Assembly: GCA_922989275.2 (NCBI GenBank)
Contig: OV277872.1
Location: forward strand, 27,110,119-27,174,118
Source: Gari tellinella
Taxonomy: Eukaryota > Mollusca > Bivalvia > Cardiida > Psammobiidae
DNA: 64,000 nt
Direction: 5' to 3'
The notes beneath the pieces are model-generated. The model worked only from the letters and a program-made list of their open reading frames with translations, was not told where the DNA came from and made no database searches. How positions within the stretch are numbered: the first letter of the stretch is position 1; every line of letters starts with the position of its first letter. The translations under genes and the position numbers were made by a program. Positions 1-9,899 of this stretch are shown here, piece by piece.

Positions 1-540
1 AGTTCATTTTTCCATTTTTTTCGGATTTGTTTTCTTCACATGATACATTTTGATCATATCTTAATTGGTGCAGAAGTAATTTTCGGCTATAATAAGTAAT
101 TTCCGAGAAAATCCAATTTTTGAGTTTTAGGGGGTATAAAACCCCATACCAATATATTTTCACAATTTTTCGTTTTATAAAGCAACAAAAGTTTCTAGAA
201 ACTTTTTTTTGGTCAGTGGCTGTGTGTTTTATATATGTTAACAACATGTTGGTCTTTTTAGGGTTTTATAGTTTATATTTTTGTTTTTTACAGGATATAA
301 TTGAATCCGTGCCAACCCCGTGCCGTCCCGTGCCACTGACAAACGATCGAATTTCTAAGCATATAACAAGTTTACTGAAGCTATTTTTTGGCCCGTGGCT
401 GTTTGAATTGTGTTTATTTACACTCATGTTAGTCTATTCAGTGGTTTATTGTTAATATTTTGTATTCTACAAGATATAATTGATTCCGAGCCAGGCTATA
501 CTAAGCCCCGAGCCGCCCGAGCAACTTCGCCACTGACATG
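1..540. repeat. AT-rich DNA with an old direct duplication
   Basis: About 140 bases at 170-310 recur, diverged, at 350-490. Both copies share the order of 'GTGGCTGT', 'CATGTT(A/G)GTCT', a 'GGTTTAT/GGGTTTTAT' stretch and 'ATATAATTGA.TCCG.GCC'. No coding signal is seen. The short open frame at 120-455 runs through both copies and has no family resemblance. Confidence 0.5.
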
Positions 541-999
541 GCTCAATATATTTGCTAACAATTAAGGTAATGAAAGTCAATAAATAACAAGTGTATATAT
601 ATATATATATTATTTACAATGTTTAGCACACTTATAATATCAATAGTACGGTATATATAGGTACATATACGTCATGTAAGAAAGAAAAATCAACATATTC
701 TCTCGTTCTATATATGTCTCTCAAAGAGAGATAGAGAGAAAAAGAGAAAGTCTTACATTATCTCTCTCTCTTTGAAAAACAAAAATAGATAGACAGAAAG
801 AGAGAGAGAAGAAAGAAACATGAATACATAACTATTATTCCCAACGCCTTTCGTTATTAAAAGGGGAATAATGATTATATAATAAACCATGGATAAATTT
901 GTCCTTTCTCCATGCTAGATGTACTGCTAGATATAGGCAGGAACGTATATTTAGATATATATCTATCTGTATATAATCTACGTTCCTGATATAGGCTAC
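541..999. repeat. Microsatellites and a small palindrome
   Basis: A short (TA)n tract lies near 594-610. GA/CT-rich DNA at 720-815 is partly self-complementary. A small palindrome at 939-988 has arms reading CAGGAACGTA and TACGTTCCTG around an AT-rich centre. No gene is seen. Confidence 0.6.
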
Positions 1000-1405
1000 T
1001 AATTCTTCTACTGCTCATCCAGTGCTACTAGTTTTAGTAGGTTACTGCTTCTATTACTACTGCTGCTTTTACTGCTACTGCCACTACACCTTCTACGGCC
1101 ACTGCAGCTACTGCTACTACTACTACTCATGCTGCAACTACTATACTACCTTTGCTGCTACTGCTACTACTATTTCTGTTTTTACTACTAGCACCACTAC
1201 TACTACTACTGACTACTACTATTACTACTGCTGAAGATGATGATGCTACCACTAGTAGTAACTACTGCTAGTACTACTACAATCCCACTATATACTACTG
1301 TACCTATAGGCTACCATTCTAACTACTACTGCTGTCGCAGCTACTACTACTACTGGCCTACTACTATTACTACTATCACCACCACTGCTTGTACTACTGC
1401 TGCTT
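1000..1405. repeat. 400-bp compound trinucleotide microsatellite (CTA/CTG)
   Basis: An imperfect run of CTA, CTG and related triplets such as ACT and GCT. Because of the period of three, frames stay open across it (1022-1234 and 1237-1458). The predicted peptides are only Tyr/Cys or Thr runs, so they are not taken as genes. Confidence 0.85.
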
Positions 1406-1516
1406 CACATGTAATGAGCTTTCCATATGTAGGCTTAATTGCTGGACTATTTCATTAAAGATATAAAAGGGTGATCTAATATTTTACCATACAGCAGAAC
1501 ATTTCATATGCAATAG

Positions 1517-1574
1517 CAAACAGTGCAGACCCTGATGAGACGCCGCGTAATATCAGGACCTACACTGTTTGCCA
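1517..1574. repeat. Degenerate core hairpin, family a/c type
   Basis: A left arm CAAACAGTGCAGACCCTGAT and a right arm ending in ACACTGTTTGCC surround a partly lost GACGCCGCG centre. No full element ends are recognisable. Confidence 0.6.
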
Positions 1575-1647
1575 ATATCCCCTTTGATAGACAGTAGAAT
1601 TAAATGGGTTACGACGGGAATGTTTTGAACGTCAAGCCAATATTTAA

Positions 1648-1873
1648 CCCTTTCACTACCATTTTATCCCTTCACCATTTCATTTGTCGTCTGCTTCAAA
1701 TTTGTTGTCTGCAATGTCGTTTCAAAGTTTAAAAATAAGGCATTATGACTGAAGAAATTTCCAAACGAGTGTCAAACAGTTTGGATCCTGATCAGACGGC
1801 GCGTTACGCGGCGGCTGATCAGGATCCAAACTGTTTGCAAACGCGCTTCAATGCGTCATTGAGAGCGAAAGGG
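1648..1873 (+). mobile_element. Family a MITE, complete, TTAA-flanked
   Basis: TTAA stands on both sides (1644-1647 and 1874-1877). The ends are CCCTTTCACT and the near-complement AGCGAAAGGG. A long hairpin at about 1772-1840 has arms of roughly 30 bp. Internal words 'GTCGTCTGCTTCAA' and 'TGTCTGCAATGTCGTTTCAA' recur in all family a copies. The TTAA target suggests piggyBac-type mobilisation, which is inference because no transposase is present. Confidence 0.85.
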
Positions 1874-2328
1874 TTAAACAACTTCGACAGCTTTCATTTT
1901 TCCCGTCGAAGACGGGAATGCTATCTGTTTTAACCAATCAGATCAGAAATCTTGCTTGAACTACAGCACGTTCATTGGCCAATAGGCATAAATGACCTAG
2001 AGAACCTCCATTATAACGTTCAAGGCTGTGCTGACCAAATTTGAACATACACTTTAAGCACGGAATTATACATTGGGCCAACTTGTGTATAATACCTGTA
2101 TAAAGTTTATATAATGAATACTGTTCACTCCCAAAATAAACTGTAACTTTCGACGGAATATCTTTTTTTGAAGACATTTCTTGTTTAATTTTCTGTCGAA
2201 ATTTGCCGAAATCCGATTCGTGATCTACATGTATGGGCTAGGGTTTACAATTAGTCCGCCACCAAACCTAGGGTTAGGGTAAGCTTTAGAATCTGTCCGC
2301 AGGTCTTTTTGGTATTTTCGTAGAAATT

Positions 2329-2430
2329 AACTGGCTATTTTTGTGACATTAACCTTGCCATTTATTGTGACATTAATCTGGCCATTTCTTGTGACATTAA
2401 CCTGGCCATAAAAAATGACATTTTTTGTTG
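2329..2430. repeat. Short tandem repeat, ~27-bp unit, 3-4 copies
   Basis: The unit contains GTGACATTAACCTGGCCATT and is repeated with small changes. The surrounding 1940-2600 shows no gene or other repeat that I recognise. Confidence 0.7.
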
Positions 2431-2599
2431 GAGGACCAATGTAAAAGTGCTCCTATCCATGACACGGGTGCTGCCAGATACCGGTCGGACTCTGTAAGTT
2501 GAATGGTTGATTGACATCGTGTGGCATGAAATGGCCAGATGATATAAGGACGTTTCATCGGTGTTTTATGTAAAAATCTAGTTTAGAAGAAAACAAATA

Positions 2600-2764
2600 C
2601 AGTCGAACTTCGATATCTCGAACTCGCTTAACTCGAATTATCCGATAGTTCGTCACATGAACTGCATTATTTCATGTTCGGTTAAGTTGAACATACCCAT
2701 ATTTCAAAGTTTGAAATACGAATATGTTCGATTTAACCGAGTTCGAGATATCGAAGTTCGACTG
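2600..2764. mobile_element. Family g MITE, complete, TA-flanked
   Basis: The ends CAGTCGAACTTCGATATCTC and the exact complement at 2741-2764 are flanked by TA. The interior continues as an imperfect foldback around 'ATTTCAAAGTTTGAAAT'. The TA target fits Tc1/mariner-like mobilisation (inference). Confidence 0.85.
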
Positions 2765-2889
2765 TATATTTAAAAACACAATAACTCATGTGTTAACTCA
2801 TTCACATCTGAAACTTAAACTCTTTCCTCCCTGAAACTTTAAATGGATAATTCCAGTTTCCATTTAAGTCTAGTCCATTTCTGACTTTT

Positions 2890-3440
2890 AATGGTTGTTT
2901 TTGTCAATGTTTGGCATTATGACAAACAGTGAAGACCCTGATCAGAGGGCTCATAGGAGCCCTCTGATCTGGGTCTTCACTGTTTGCAAAGGACAAGTGT
3001 ACTGTTCAATTGTACACTGTTTGCAAAGGGACGCCAATATGCGGGACTAGGGTTCAAAGGGTTAAATGGGCAATTCCACTTTACAATTAAATCTAGTCCA
3101 TTAGGGTGGATGTTAACAATATTTTACAAACTGACAAAACAGTGTAGACCCTGATCAGAGTGAGTTCTCCCGAAAGAAACCCTCTGATCAGGATATATAC
3201 TGTTTGCATAGGACAAGTGTACTCTTGATAGGTATATGATTTGTTCATTACGAGTTTACTCGTCGCTAGGGTTCATTTAGTAACCCCATTGAATCCCTGT
3301 GGAACGCATATATGTATCCTTTTCAAACAGTGTACATGTGAGTAGTACTCTTTTACTATACAATCAGTGTAGACCCTGATAAGAGGGCTTCTCAAGTTAA
3401 GGAGCCTTCTGATCAGGGTCTACACTGTTTGCCATTTTGT
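2890..3440. mobile_element. Three family c MITE copies in a row
   Basis: Hairpin cores lie at about 2931-2988, 3136-3212 and 3362-3432. Each has an arm like AACAGTGAAGACCCTGATCA or AACAGTGTAGACCCTGATCA and its mirror around a centre such as GAGGGCTC...GAGCCCTC. The first copy ends in AAAGGGTTAA at about 3066. 'GGACAAGTGTAC' follows the first two cores. Confidence 0.75.
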
Positions 3441-3505
3441 AAAATATTGGTAATAAATCTAGATGTATGTGTCAAGTACTTGTGCCGTTTACAGCATGCA
3501 GGTTA

Positions 3506-3732
3506 CAGTGGAGAAAACATTTTATTTCCAAATAAACCGGTTACGCTTAAACTATTATTTTCGTTGCAAACAGTTTGGAGCCAGATCAGACGCCGGGTTA
3601 CCCGGCGTCTGATCAGGCTTCAAATTGTTTGCCACTCAGATTAAAACTGGTAGTCAGAATTGTTAAAAAGATTTGCTATATTTCACTGCAATGAGTTTGC
3701 GTTTGAACGGAAGAATAACATTTTCTCCACTG
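3506..3732 (+). mobile_element. Family d MITE, complete, TA-flanked
   Basis: It starts CAGTGGAGAA and ends TTCTCCACTG, with TA on each side. The core hairpin (3569-3635) has the centre GACGCCGGGTTACCCGGCGTC. The right flank 3733-3790 (CAACTCGCAATCGATGG) is also found, inverted, beside another family d copy near 27285-27338, so a larger repeat carried both. Confidence 0.85.
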
Positions 3733-4278
3733 TACTTCAGACCGATAGCCAACTCGCAATCGATGGCATCGATGGCCATCGATTTCCTTACTGGACACAC
3801 TACAGGTCATCGTAAGAGTGTACGACGTTCGGCAAACAGTTGGGAGTCTAGTCACAGACCCCATATTACTCGGCGTCGGATTTTGCTCCAAACGTTGGAA
3901 TGTTCATATCTTCAAAGCATAAATGCGTTTATTGGAAAAGTACTAGATCTACTACTAAAGATGACTTTTCGCATAAATTGTTGCCTGGGAGTGGCATAAA
4001 GCCATTATATAAATATCATATTCAACTATATTGAACTATCATTTTTGGGCTCCGGTCTAACCTGTTCGCCCACACTCGTTGACTAAAATTAATATGACGC
4101 TCGCTAAGGCTCGTTTATTTAAAATGATAAATTACGAGCACTCATGTAAGATCCTCTACTTATACCCACAGCAGCACATTTGTCACAGAGATTGGGTTAC
4201 TTGTATACAAATGAATATTGTTTAAAACAAAATGTTGTATCCAGAATAGTTCAAGAATGACGTGACAAATCGAAACTG

Positions 4279-4534
4279 CAGGGCTGCCATAAGTTGATAA
4301 TAAAAATCCTAAGATTTCAAATTTTCAATTTACCAGACGCAATTTTACTAATCGTACATTTACCCCATAGTTTGTTTCTTGTTTTAAAGACACATGACTG
4401 CTTAAAACAGGCTGCAAGTAAAGCAGAATGCGCCTTAAGGCGCATTCTGCTTTACTTTCAGCCTGTTTTAAGCTACGATCTGCTAGGATAAAAATCCGAA
4501 TACTTAGGAAAAATCCGGAGATATGGCAGCCCTG
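4279..4534. mobile_element. Family n element containing a family b core
   Basis: The outer ends are CAGGGCTGCCAT and ATGGCAGCCCTG. In the middle (about 4350-4487) is the family b sequence with its hairpin of GCAAGTAAAGCAGAATGCGC and its mirror. The frame and the core therefore have different origins. Confidence 0.75.
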
Positions 4535-4840
4535 CAACTGCAATCACCAGTGCACAATTTCAGATAGTGTATTTCTCTCTCTTTTTTCATGTAAAGTCAT
4601 TGAAACATCAAAGAGGAAAGGTCCCGACAGAGGTCCCGACAGAGCTGTCAAAAAATTTTGAAAATTGGTTAAAGTATGACAGAGTAGAGCTCATGCGAAA
4701 AAGTTTTAAAGCAACTTTTTTTTTTAAATTTACGAAAAGGGAGATAATTCAACAACTTACTGACAAGTCAAAAACCACTGTCGCTGGTGAACAATTTCAG
4801 ATAGTGCTGAACACCACTGCAAAAATTGAAAAAGTTCTGT
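4535..4840. other. Unannotated spacer
   Basis: Short open frames cover this stretch, but they have no recognisable family and no splice context. A small internal duplication of 'GTCCCGACAGAG' is seen near 4620-4645. No gene is supported. Confidence 0.4.
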
Positions 4841-5092
4841 TTAACCCATGACCCCATAAATATGCGTTTTTACGCCTTTAATTTATTCCTCTACTGAAGA
4901 AAATAGTTCCAATTTGTAGTGTCACAAATAAGAATCATAAGAAACATTTTCTATAATCTAGCAGATAATATCTTAAAGCAGGCTGAAAGTAAAGTAGAAT
5001 GCGCCTTAAGGCGCATTCTGCTTTACTTTCAACCTGCTTTAAGTGCTCAAGTATATTCAAAACTAGAAAGAGACTATTGGGTAATGGGTTAA
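4841..5092 (-). mobile_element. Family b MITE, complete, TTAA-flanked
   Basis: TTAA lies at 4841-4844 and 5089-5092, with ends CCCATGACCCCAT and ATTGGGTAATGGG. The hairpin at about 4975-5043 pairs GCAGGCTGAAAGTAAAGTAG with CTACTTT-type sequence around GCGCCTTAAGGCGC. Confidence 0.85.
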
Positions 5093-5169
5093 GAAAATCC
5101 TGTCTACAGACCGTGAGACGGACTCACAGACGGACAGATGGACGAACGGAGTGATTGCAGTATACTATT

Positions 5170-5327
5170 GGAATAAACAACATATTTTTGACGTTCATGA
5201 CGGTATGACTACATTAGCTTCGCAGGGGGTAAATTTCGTAAACGCCCGAAGGGCGTTTACGTTTAATTTACCCCCGAAGCAAATGTAGTCATACCGTCAT
5301 GAGCGGCAAAGAGATGTTGTTTATTCC
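5170..5327. repeat. Long foldback (158 bp)
   Basis: The arms begin GGAATAAACAACAT and end with its complement. Inner arms GACGGTATGACTACATT and GGGGGTAAATT match their mirrors, and the tip is AACGCCCGAAGGGCGTT. One of a class of foldbacks in this window (also 24847, 48599, 61171). Confidence 0.85.
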
Positions 5328-6205
5328 TTATATTTATATTTATATTTTCTGTCCTGTCAATTTAATGTGTTTATTGGCCAGATTTGTTTTTCTGTATAAG
5401 AATTTATCATATACCGGTCAAAGAGGTTTGATAGATGTAATGTCGATGTAATAGCCATTCCAGTTTCTAAATATGGTGAGAAAGTAGTCCCAACTACATG
5501 TACTGTAACTGTATTAAAAAATCAGGATTTTTTCCAGTAAACTTTCTCTCTGTGAATGGAAAAGACTTACAAGGCAAACAAATAACAGTGCAACTTGAAT
5601 AAATATTGCAAAAGCACATTCTAAAAATACAGGTCGCGGTTGTTTTCTTAACCCATTTACACACATAGCAACGCGATGGCAACGACCTATGGGTCTGTAT
5701 CACTCCGCTAGTGTCATATGACCTTCGACCAATGGGAGCTTAGTGTTAAGTGACCGATGTAGTCTATTTGAAGAAGTCCACGAATAGCACGGGGGAAATC
5801 CGAACTGGCTAAAACCAGTTTGGAAGTGTAGGTTCATCGGCAGATGTACTGCATATTTTTAATAGGATTACATAAAGACTTTACAGGGTGAATGTAAATA
5901 TTCGAAAAAAAACAAAAAAACAACAAAAATAAAAAATTAACAAAACGTCATAAAACATTAATTTGTGCGGGTTATTATAAAGTCCTCTCCACTACAGTAT
6001 AACCTTCCCCATCAGACACCTTTCGATACCAATTGATGATGTCGCATAAAGCAGGGAGCCGGTTAAATCAGGTTTTAGATATACAGCCGAACTTTGATAT
6101 TCCATACTCGCGTAAGTGTAACCATGATACGGTAATTTCGAAATTAAAACGGGGGCAATACCACGTTTTAACTTTTAAATACGGATATGTTCCACTTAAG
6201 CGTGC
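5328..6205. other. Spacer with fragments only
   Basis: No gene is seen. A truncated family g end (CAGCCGAACTTTGATATTCC) starts at about 6083 and runs to about 6205. An A-rich low-complexity run lies at 5910-5945. Confidence 0.5.
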
Positions 6206-6345
6206 TTAACCCTTTACCCCATAGTCTGTTTCTAGTTTTGAAAATAGGTGACTACTTAAAGCAGGTTGAAAGTAAAGCAGAATACGCCACATGGCGCATT
6301 CTGCTTTACTTTCAGCCTGCTTTAAGCTATTACCTGCTAGAATAA
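6206..6345 (+). mobile_element. Family b MITE, truncated by family e sequence
   Basis: It starts at TTAACCCTTTACCCCATAG and includes the full hairpin (GCAGGTTGAAAGTAAAGCAG and mirror, about 6260-6326). It is cut at about 6345 where family e sequence begins. The other half of a family b copy starts independently at 6526 (TTAACCCTTTCCC) and runs to about 6640. Confidence 0.75.
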
Positions 6346-6349
6346 GGAT

Positions 6350-6460
6350 TAGATGGAGAAATAAATAACATTTGAACGTTTTATAATCTGACTTACGACA
6401 GCATTTGTCGTACGAAGTTTTATGAAACGGGCCCCATTTTGATTTGAAATACAGCCGAAC
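6350..6460 (-). mobile_element. Half family e MITE, inverted copy of 6752-6862
   Basis: This holds one arm of family e, ending AAGTTTTATGAAACGGGCCC, plus about 20 bases of non-element flank (TTTTGATTTGAAAT). The same arm and flank recur in opposite orientation at 6752-6862. The pair is an inverted duplication around about 300 bp. Confidence 0.8.
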
Positions 6461-6776
6461 TTCGCTATCTCGAACACGTTCAAGTCGAGATAACCCGTAT
6501 TTTTTTTGATGAGTTTGTATATCTTAACCCTTTCCCTTATAGAAGCGACTTTTAGCACATGCATTTTATTCATCCGCTGAAGAAAATAGTTCTAATATAC
6601 ACCTTAATGAATATGTGTCATATTTAATACTAAAGTATACCAATCGACATTTGGGTCCGGAAATCATTGTCAGATAAAGCAGGTTTCTGGATTAACCAAA
6701 TGTCGGATAAGCCAGGTTATACTGTATAATTATGCAACCTAGCACGAGTTTCAAACAGCTTGATTTCAAATCAAAA

Positions 6777-7020
6777 TGGGGCCCGTTTCATAAAACTTCG
6801 TACGACAAATGCTGTCGTAAGTCAGATTATAAAACGTTCAAATGTTATTTATTTCTCCATCTAATCCTGTCTTGTGACATCTTTTTGGAATCGTCTTTAA
6901 AAGACGATTCCAAAAAGATGTCACAAGACAGGAGTAGATAGAGAAATAAGAGATTAAATGTATTTTAAAGTTTTAACTTACGACAAAATTTGTCGTAAGA
7001 TGTTTTATGAAACGGGGTCC
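6777..7020 (+). mobile_element. Family e MITE, complete
   Basis: The ends are GGGCCCGTTTCATAAAACTT and a near-complement ending AAACGGGGTCC. The centre is a strong hairpin, GGAATCGTCTTTAAAAGACGATTCC, extended by TGTGACATCTTT and its mirror. It lies just downstream of the B-box gene. Confidence 0.85.
6848..6853 (-). promoter_or_regulatory. Possible poly(A) signal for the B-box gene
   Basis: Reading the minus strand past the stop at 7075, the first canonical AATAAA that I find is here, inside the family e MITE. Weaker variants lie closer. This is a positional inference only. Confidence 0.25.
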
Positions 7021-7074
7021 AAGTCTATTTTGCAGAATGTTATTGGATGAAGAGATATTCTGCTAGCCATCAAC

Positions 7075-8781
7075 CTATGATAACTTATATATCAAAATTC
7101 TGTTACTCCATTGCCCAATATACAAACGGTCGGCGTTCATATCAAAACACAGCGAACGAGGACTATCCAGTCCGTGCTTTTTTGTAAGAATAGTGCAGAT
7201 CTTCTCACAGTCGTGGGTAACCTGGTGAATGTTTGTAGACTGTTCACCGCAAACATAAACCACTCCTCCATTATCAATAGTTACACAGCGTGGCTCCTTC
7301 AAATTACTGTCTTCATAGATTTCACGGACACTGCCAGACAGGGAAAGTTTGGTAACCGTGTGTTTGTCACGATCTGGTACATAGATATAACCTGTATCTT
7401 GACTTATAGCTAGCGAATAAACATTGCGAAACAGAAATTCTCCGTTCTCATCTTTAACAATACTTTGAAGGACAGCTCCCTGCGTATCTATGATCTCTAG
7501 TCTGGTTGGTTCTTCAATGCTGACTACAAACTTGTCCTTGACACATGCTATACCACAGCACCGACCCGTTGTCTTGATTTTCTTGTATTCATGTATCTTG
7601 TCGTCTCTGACCCTTAGGATGACAATCTCGCACTGTTCTCGTTGTGTTACTGCTATTTCAGAGGCATCTTCTGTAGTTGTTGTATCCCACGGAAACCATG
7701 GGAACTGGAACTCAGATATAACTTCCCATTGCTGAATATCAATCAATTTCACCTTTTTATTGGTATTGTCAACAACAACTAATCTTCCACCCGTGATCAT
7801 GACCAACGCAACATTATTACATGTCTTAGAATCACTGTCCAGTTTTACACAGATTTCCCCCACCTTCGTAGCCTTGGTCTTAATACCACGTTTATAGCAT
7901 AGTTGTCCGAGGCTGTCAACATGTTGAAGAAAGTTTGCTAGTTGTTCACTAGGTTGAAACTGGTAATCACTGACATAATTATCACCTGAAATGTCTTCCA
8001 TTGATTTCCTTATCGATTGCATTTCAGTCGTATTTGTTTTCATGGCAACAAACAAATTACAATACTGTTGTTTGTTTAGCATTGCTTTCATATTCAACTT
8101 TAACTTTTCAGCATTCCTTTTTAACTTGTCGCACGATTTAATATTTTCATCCATTTTCTGCATATTTCTTATCTTCACCATTGCAGCATCTCCCTCAATA
8201 TCTTCCTCCAATCTTCTAAGAGCTTCAGTTCCTTCTTTCCGTACATGTTTAACGTAGCTTATAGTTTTGTCAAAAGTGTCTTGAGACTTTAGTTTATTGC
8301 CCTGAGATGTGTCAGCGAGAAATGTTGTCTGTAACAACACCATGTCGAACTGCCGTACTAAACTGGAGAACTTTTCCCCTCTTATGGTATCCTCTGCAAC
8401 TTCAGGAATATACTGGACCCCTTTACAATCCCTATGGTCTATTGCTATGCAAACAACACACCCAAGACAGTCATGGGCCAAGCAGAAGTATTCAATAGTT
8501 TTTCTTCTATGCTGAGGACATATTTCCGTACAACTATCAGAACAATCTGAAAGAGATGCGTCACTCTTTACATTATCGATGTCCACGAGTTTATGGTGTC
8601 GGGTTACCGTCGGTTTTTGGTGATATTTGAAGCAGTCATCACACAGAAACTCTGAACAGTTAACACAAAATCCAACAGCTTCGAGAGACTTGCCGTCTCC
8701 ATCACATGGTTGGCAAACAGGTGCCACATCAGAACCAGTTATAGGAGATCTAGTTAAAGTCCGTGGTTGTTGTTCAGCCAT
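7075..8781 (-). CDS. B-box / coiled-coil / beta-propeller protein, single exon
   Basis: A 568-aa open frame starting at the ATG at 8781 (MAEQQPRTL). The frame is open 51 codons further, to an ATG at 8934, but the sequence there is not protein-like and related proteins begin close to the first B-box. Residues 23-66 form a B-box-like zinc site (CQPCDGDGKS, CVNCSEFLCDDC, HHKLVD). Residues 84-125 are a second B-box (CTEICPQH, YFCLAHDCLGCVVC). Residues 130-300 are helical and charged, fitting a coiled coil. From about 320 to the end, repeated short segments such as LVVVDNTNKKVKLID and GYIYVPDRDKHTVTKLS look like an NHL/WD-type beta-propeller. There is no N-terminal RING, so ubiquitin ligase activity should not be assumed. 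Intronless genes of this type form large families in bivalves (general knowledge). An adaptor or immune-signalling role is inference. Confidence 0.88.
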   Translation of the reverse strand: MAEQQPRTLTRSPITGSDVAPVCQPCDGDGKSLEAVGFCVNCSEFLCDDCFKYHQKPTVTRHHKLVDIDNVKSDASLSDCSDSCTEICPQHRRKTIEYFCLAHDCLGCVVCIAIDHRDCKGVQYIPEVAEDTIRGEKFSSLVRQFDMVLLQTTFLADTSQGNKLKSQDTFDKTISYVKHVRKEGTEALRRLEEDIEGDAAMVKIRNMQKMDENIKSCDKLKRNAEKLKLNMKAMLNKQQYCNLFVAMKTNTTEMQSIRKSMEDISGDNYVSDYQFQPSEQLANFLQHVDSLGQLCYKRGIKTKATKVGEICVKLDSDSKTCNNVALVMITGGRLVVVDNTNKKVKLIDIQQWEVISEFQFPWFPWDTTTTEDASEIAVTQREQCEIVILRVRDDKIHEYKKIKTTGRCCGIACVKDKFVVSIEEPTRLEIIDTQGAVLQSIVKDENGEFLFRNVYSLAISQDTGYIYVPDRDKHTVTKLSLSGSVREIYEDSNLKEPRCVTIDNGGVVYVCGEQSTNIHQVTHDCEKICTILTKKHGLDSPRSLCFDMNADRLYIGQWSNRILIYKLS

Positions 8782-8984
8782 GTTTGTCCCAACTAAGATG
8801 ACACTTTCGTTAAAGTTACACAATAATACGAGACCAACATGTGACCTGAAAGTATTTGTTACTTCCTGATAGAGTAGGTCTGTAATATTATATCTTTGCA
8901 TGATGGGTAAATTTTTCGACTGCAACAAAAACATTGTCGTCTGCTACTGTTTTAAACATAGAATGTTCAATATTTCTTTTCAAA

Positions 8985-9070
8985 ACAAGCTCAGAGTGTC
9001 AAACAGTTTGGATTCTGATGAGACGCCGCGGTACGCGGCGTCTCATCAGAATCCAAATTGTTTGCGAAGG
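8985..9070 (+). mobile_element. Family a core hairpin with partial flanks
   Basis: The hairpin runs from about 8996 to 9066, with the variant arm GGATTCTGATGAGACGCCGC matched exactly by the other arm. The left flank 'AAACAAGCTCAGAGTGTCAAAC' (shown only in part as AGAGTGTCAAAC) resembles family a. The right side is cut short. It lies just upstream of the B-box gene. Confidence 0.75.
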
Positions 9071-9243
9071 TTACCATGGTTACACTGCTAGCGTATTAAA
9101 CGTTAATCACCTTATTCAAAGAAAGAGAAATGCAATATTTATGTATATTGTGTGTATGTGGGTACTCGGGCGTGCCTTCTGAAATTCGAAATCGTATAGT
9201 CATCTCTTTTTACAGTGACGATATTGCTTCCCTAAGTTGTGAC

Positions 9244-9473
9244 GTTAAATCGTTTGCCGACACAGTCGCATAAAGTCCACTTTGAAAATAGTTTGGATCC
9301 TGATCCGACGCCGCGTAAGGCGGCGTCTGATCAGGATCCAAAATTTTTGATACTAGTTTTGAAATCGATCATACTGCCTTTGAAACGACATTGCAGACAA
9401 CAAAATTGAAGCAGACGACAATGATACGATGAAGAGGTAAAACTCATACGAAAAATTTGGTAGTGAAAGGGTT
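9244..9473 (-). mobile_element. Family a MITE, reverse orientation
   Basis: It ends in TAGTGAAAGGGTTA near 9473. The hairpin at about 9288-9345 has centre GACGCCGCGTAAGGCGGCGTC. The marker words appear on the minus strand (TTGAAGCAGACGACAA, ACGACATTGCAGACAACA). Confidence 0.8.
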
Positions 9474-9528
9474 ACAGACAAATCAACGAAGAAGCGCGGA
9501 GATTGCTTAAGACAGACAAATGGCTGTG

Positions 9529-9797
9529 TAACCCTTTCCCTGATAGAAGCGTCTTTTTAGCACATTTAATTTATTCATCAACAAAAGAAAATAATAAAGT
9601 TCAAATTTATACAGTCATGAACATTTACCATACGGTTTTCTGCACCCTTGCAAGTGCCATGGTAGCTTAAAGCAGGCTAACAGTAAAGCAGAATACGCCT
9701 GAAGGCGCATTCTGCTTTACTTTCAACCTGTTTTTAAGTGGACACCTGTCTTCATAACTACATTTGTAAAGCAGGCTGTTTATTTGGTAAAGGGTTT
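9529..9797 (-). mobile_element. Family b MITE
   Basis: It starts AACCCTTTCCC and ends GGTAAAGGGTTT. The hairpin at about 9668-9738 pairs CAGGCTAACAGTAAAGCAG with its near-mirror around GCGCC...GGCGC. Both ends are slightly worn. Confidence 0.75.
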
Positions 9798-9807
9798 GAA
9801 AACACAG

Positions 9808-9878
9808 GATAGAAATACATGTAATACAGAAAGCTCGTTCTGGAGCTTTCTGTATTACGTGTTTTTGCATTAAGCAAC
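9808..9878. repeat. Small hairpin related to the family i core
   Basis: AATACAGAAAGCTC and GAGCTTTCTGTATT pair around 'GTTCTG'. This is the tip of the family i core without the rest of the element. Confidence 0.7.
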
Positions 9879-9899
9879 CACATATGTCAAAGATTTCCA

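Noticed and set aside
1022..1458. Two open frames across the trinucleotide repeat
   Set aside because: Open only because the repeat has period three. The product is simple Tyr/Cys/Thr sequence.
2258..2282. TTAGGG-like words suggesting telomeric repeat
   Set aside because: Only about two imperfect units.
8782..8934. 51-codon N-terminal extension of the B-box protein
   Set aside because: No similarity to the family N-terminus, and the internal ATG (MAEQQ) gives the normal start.
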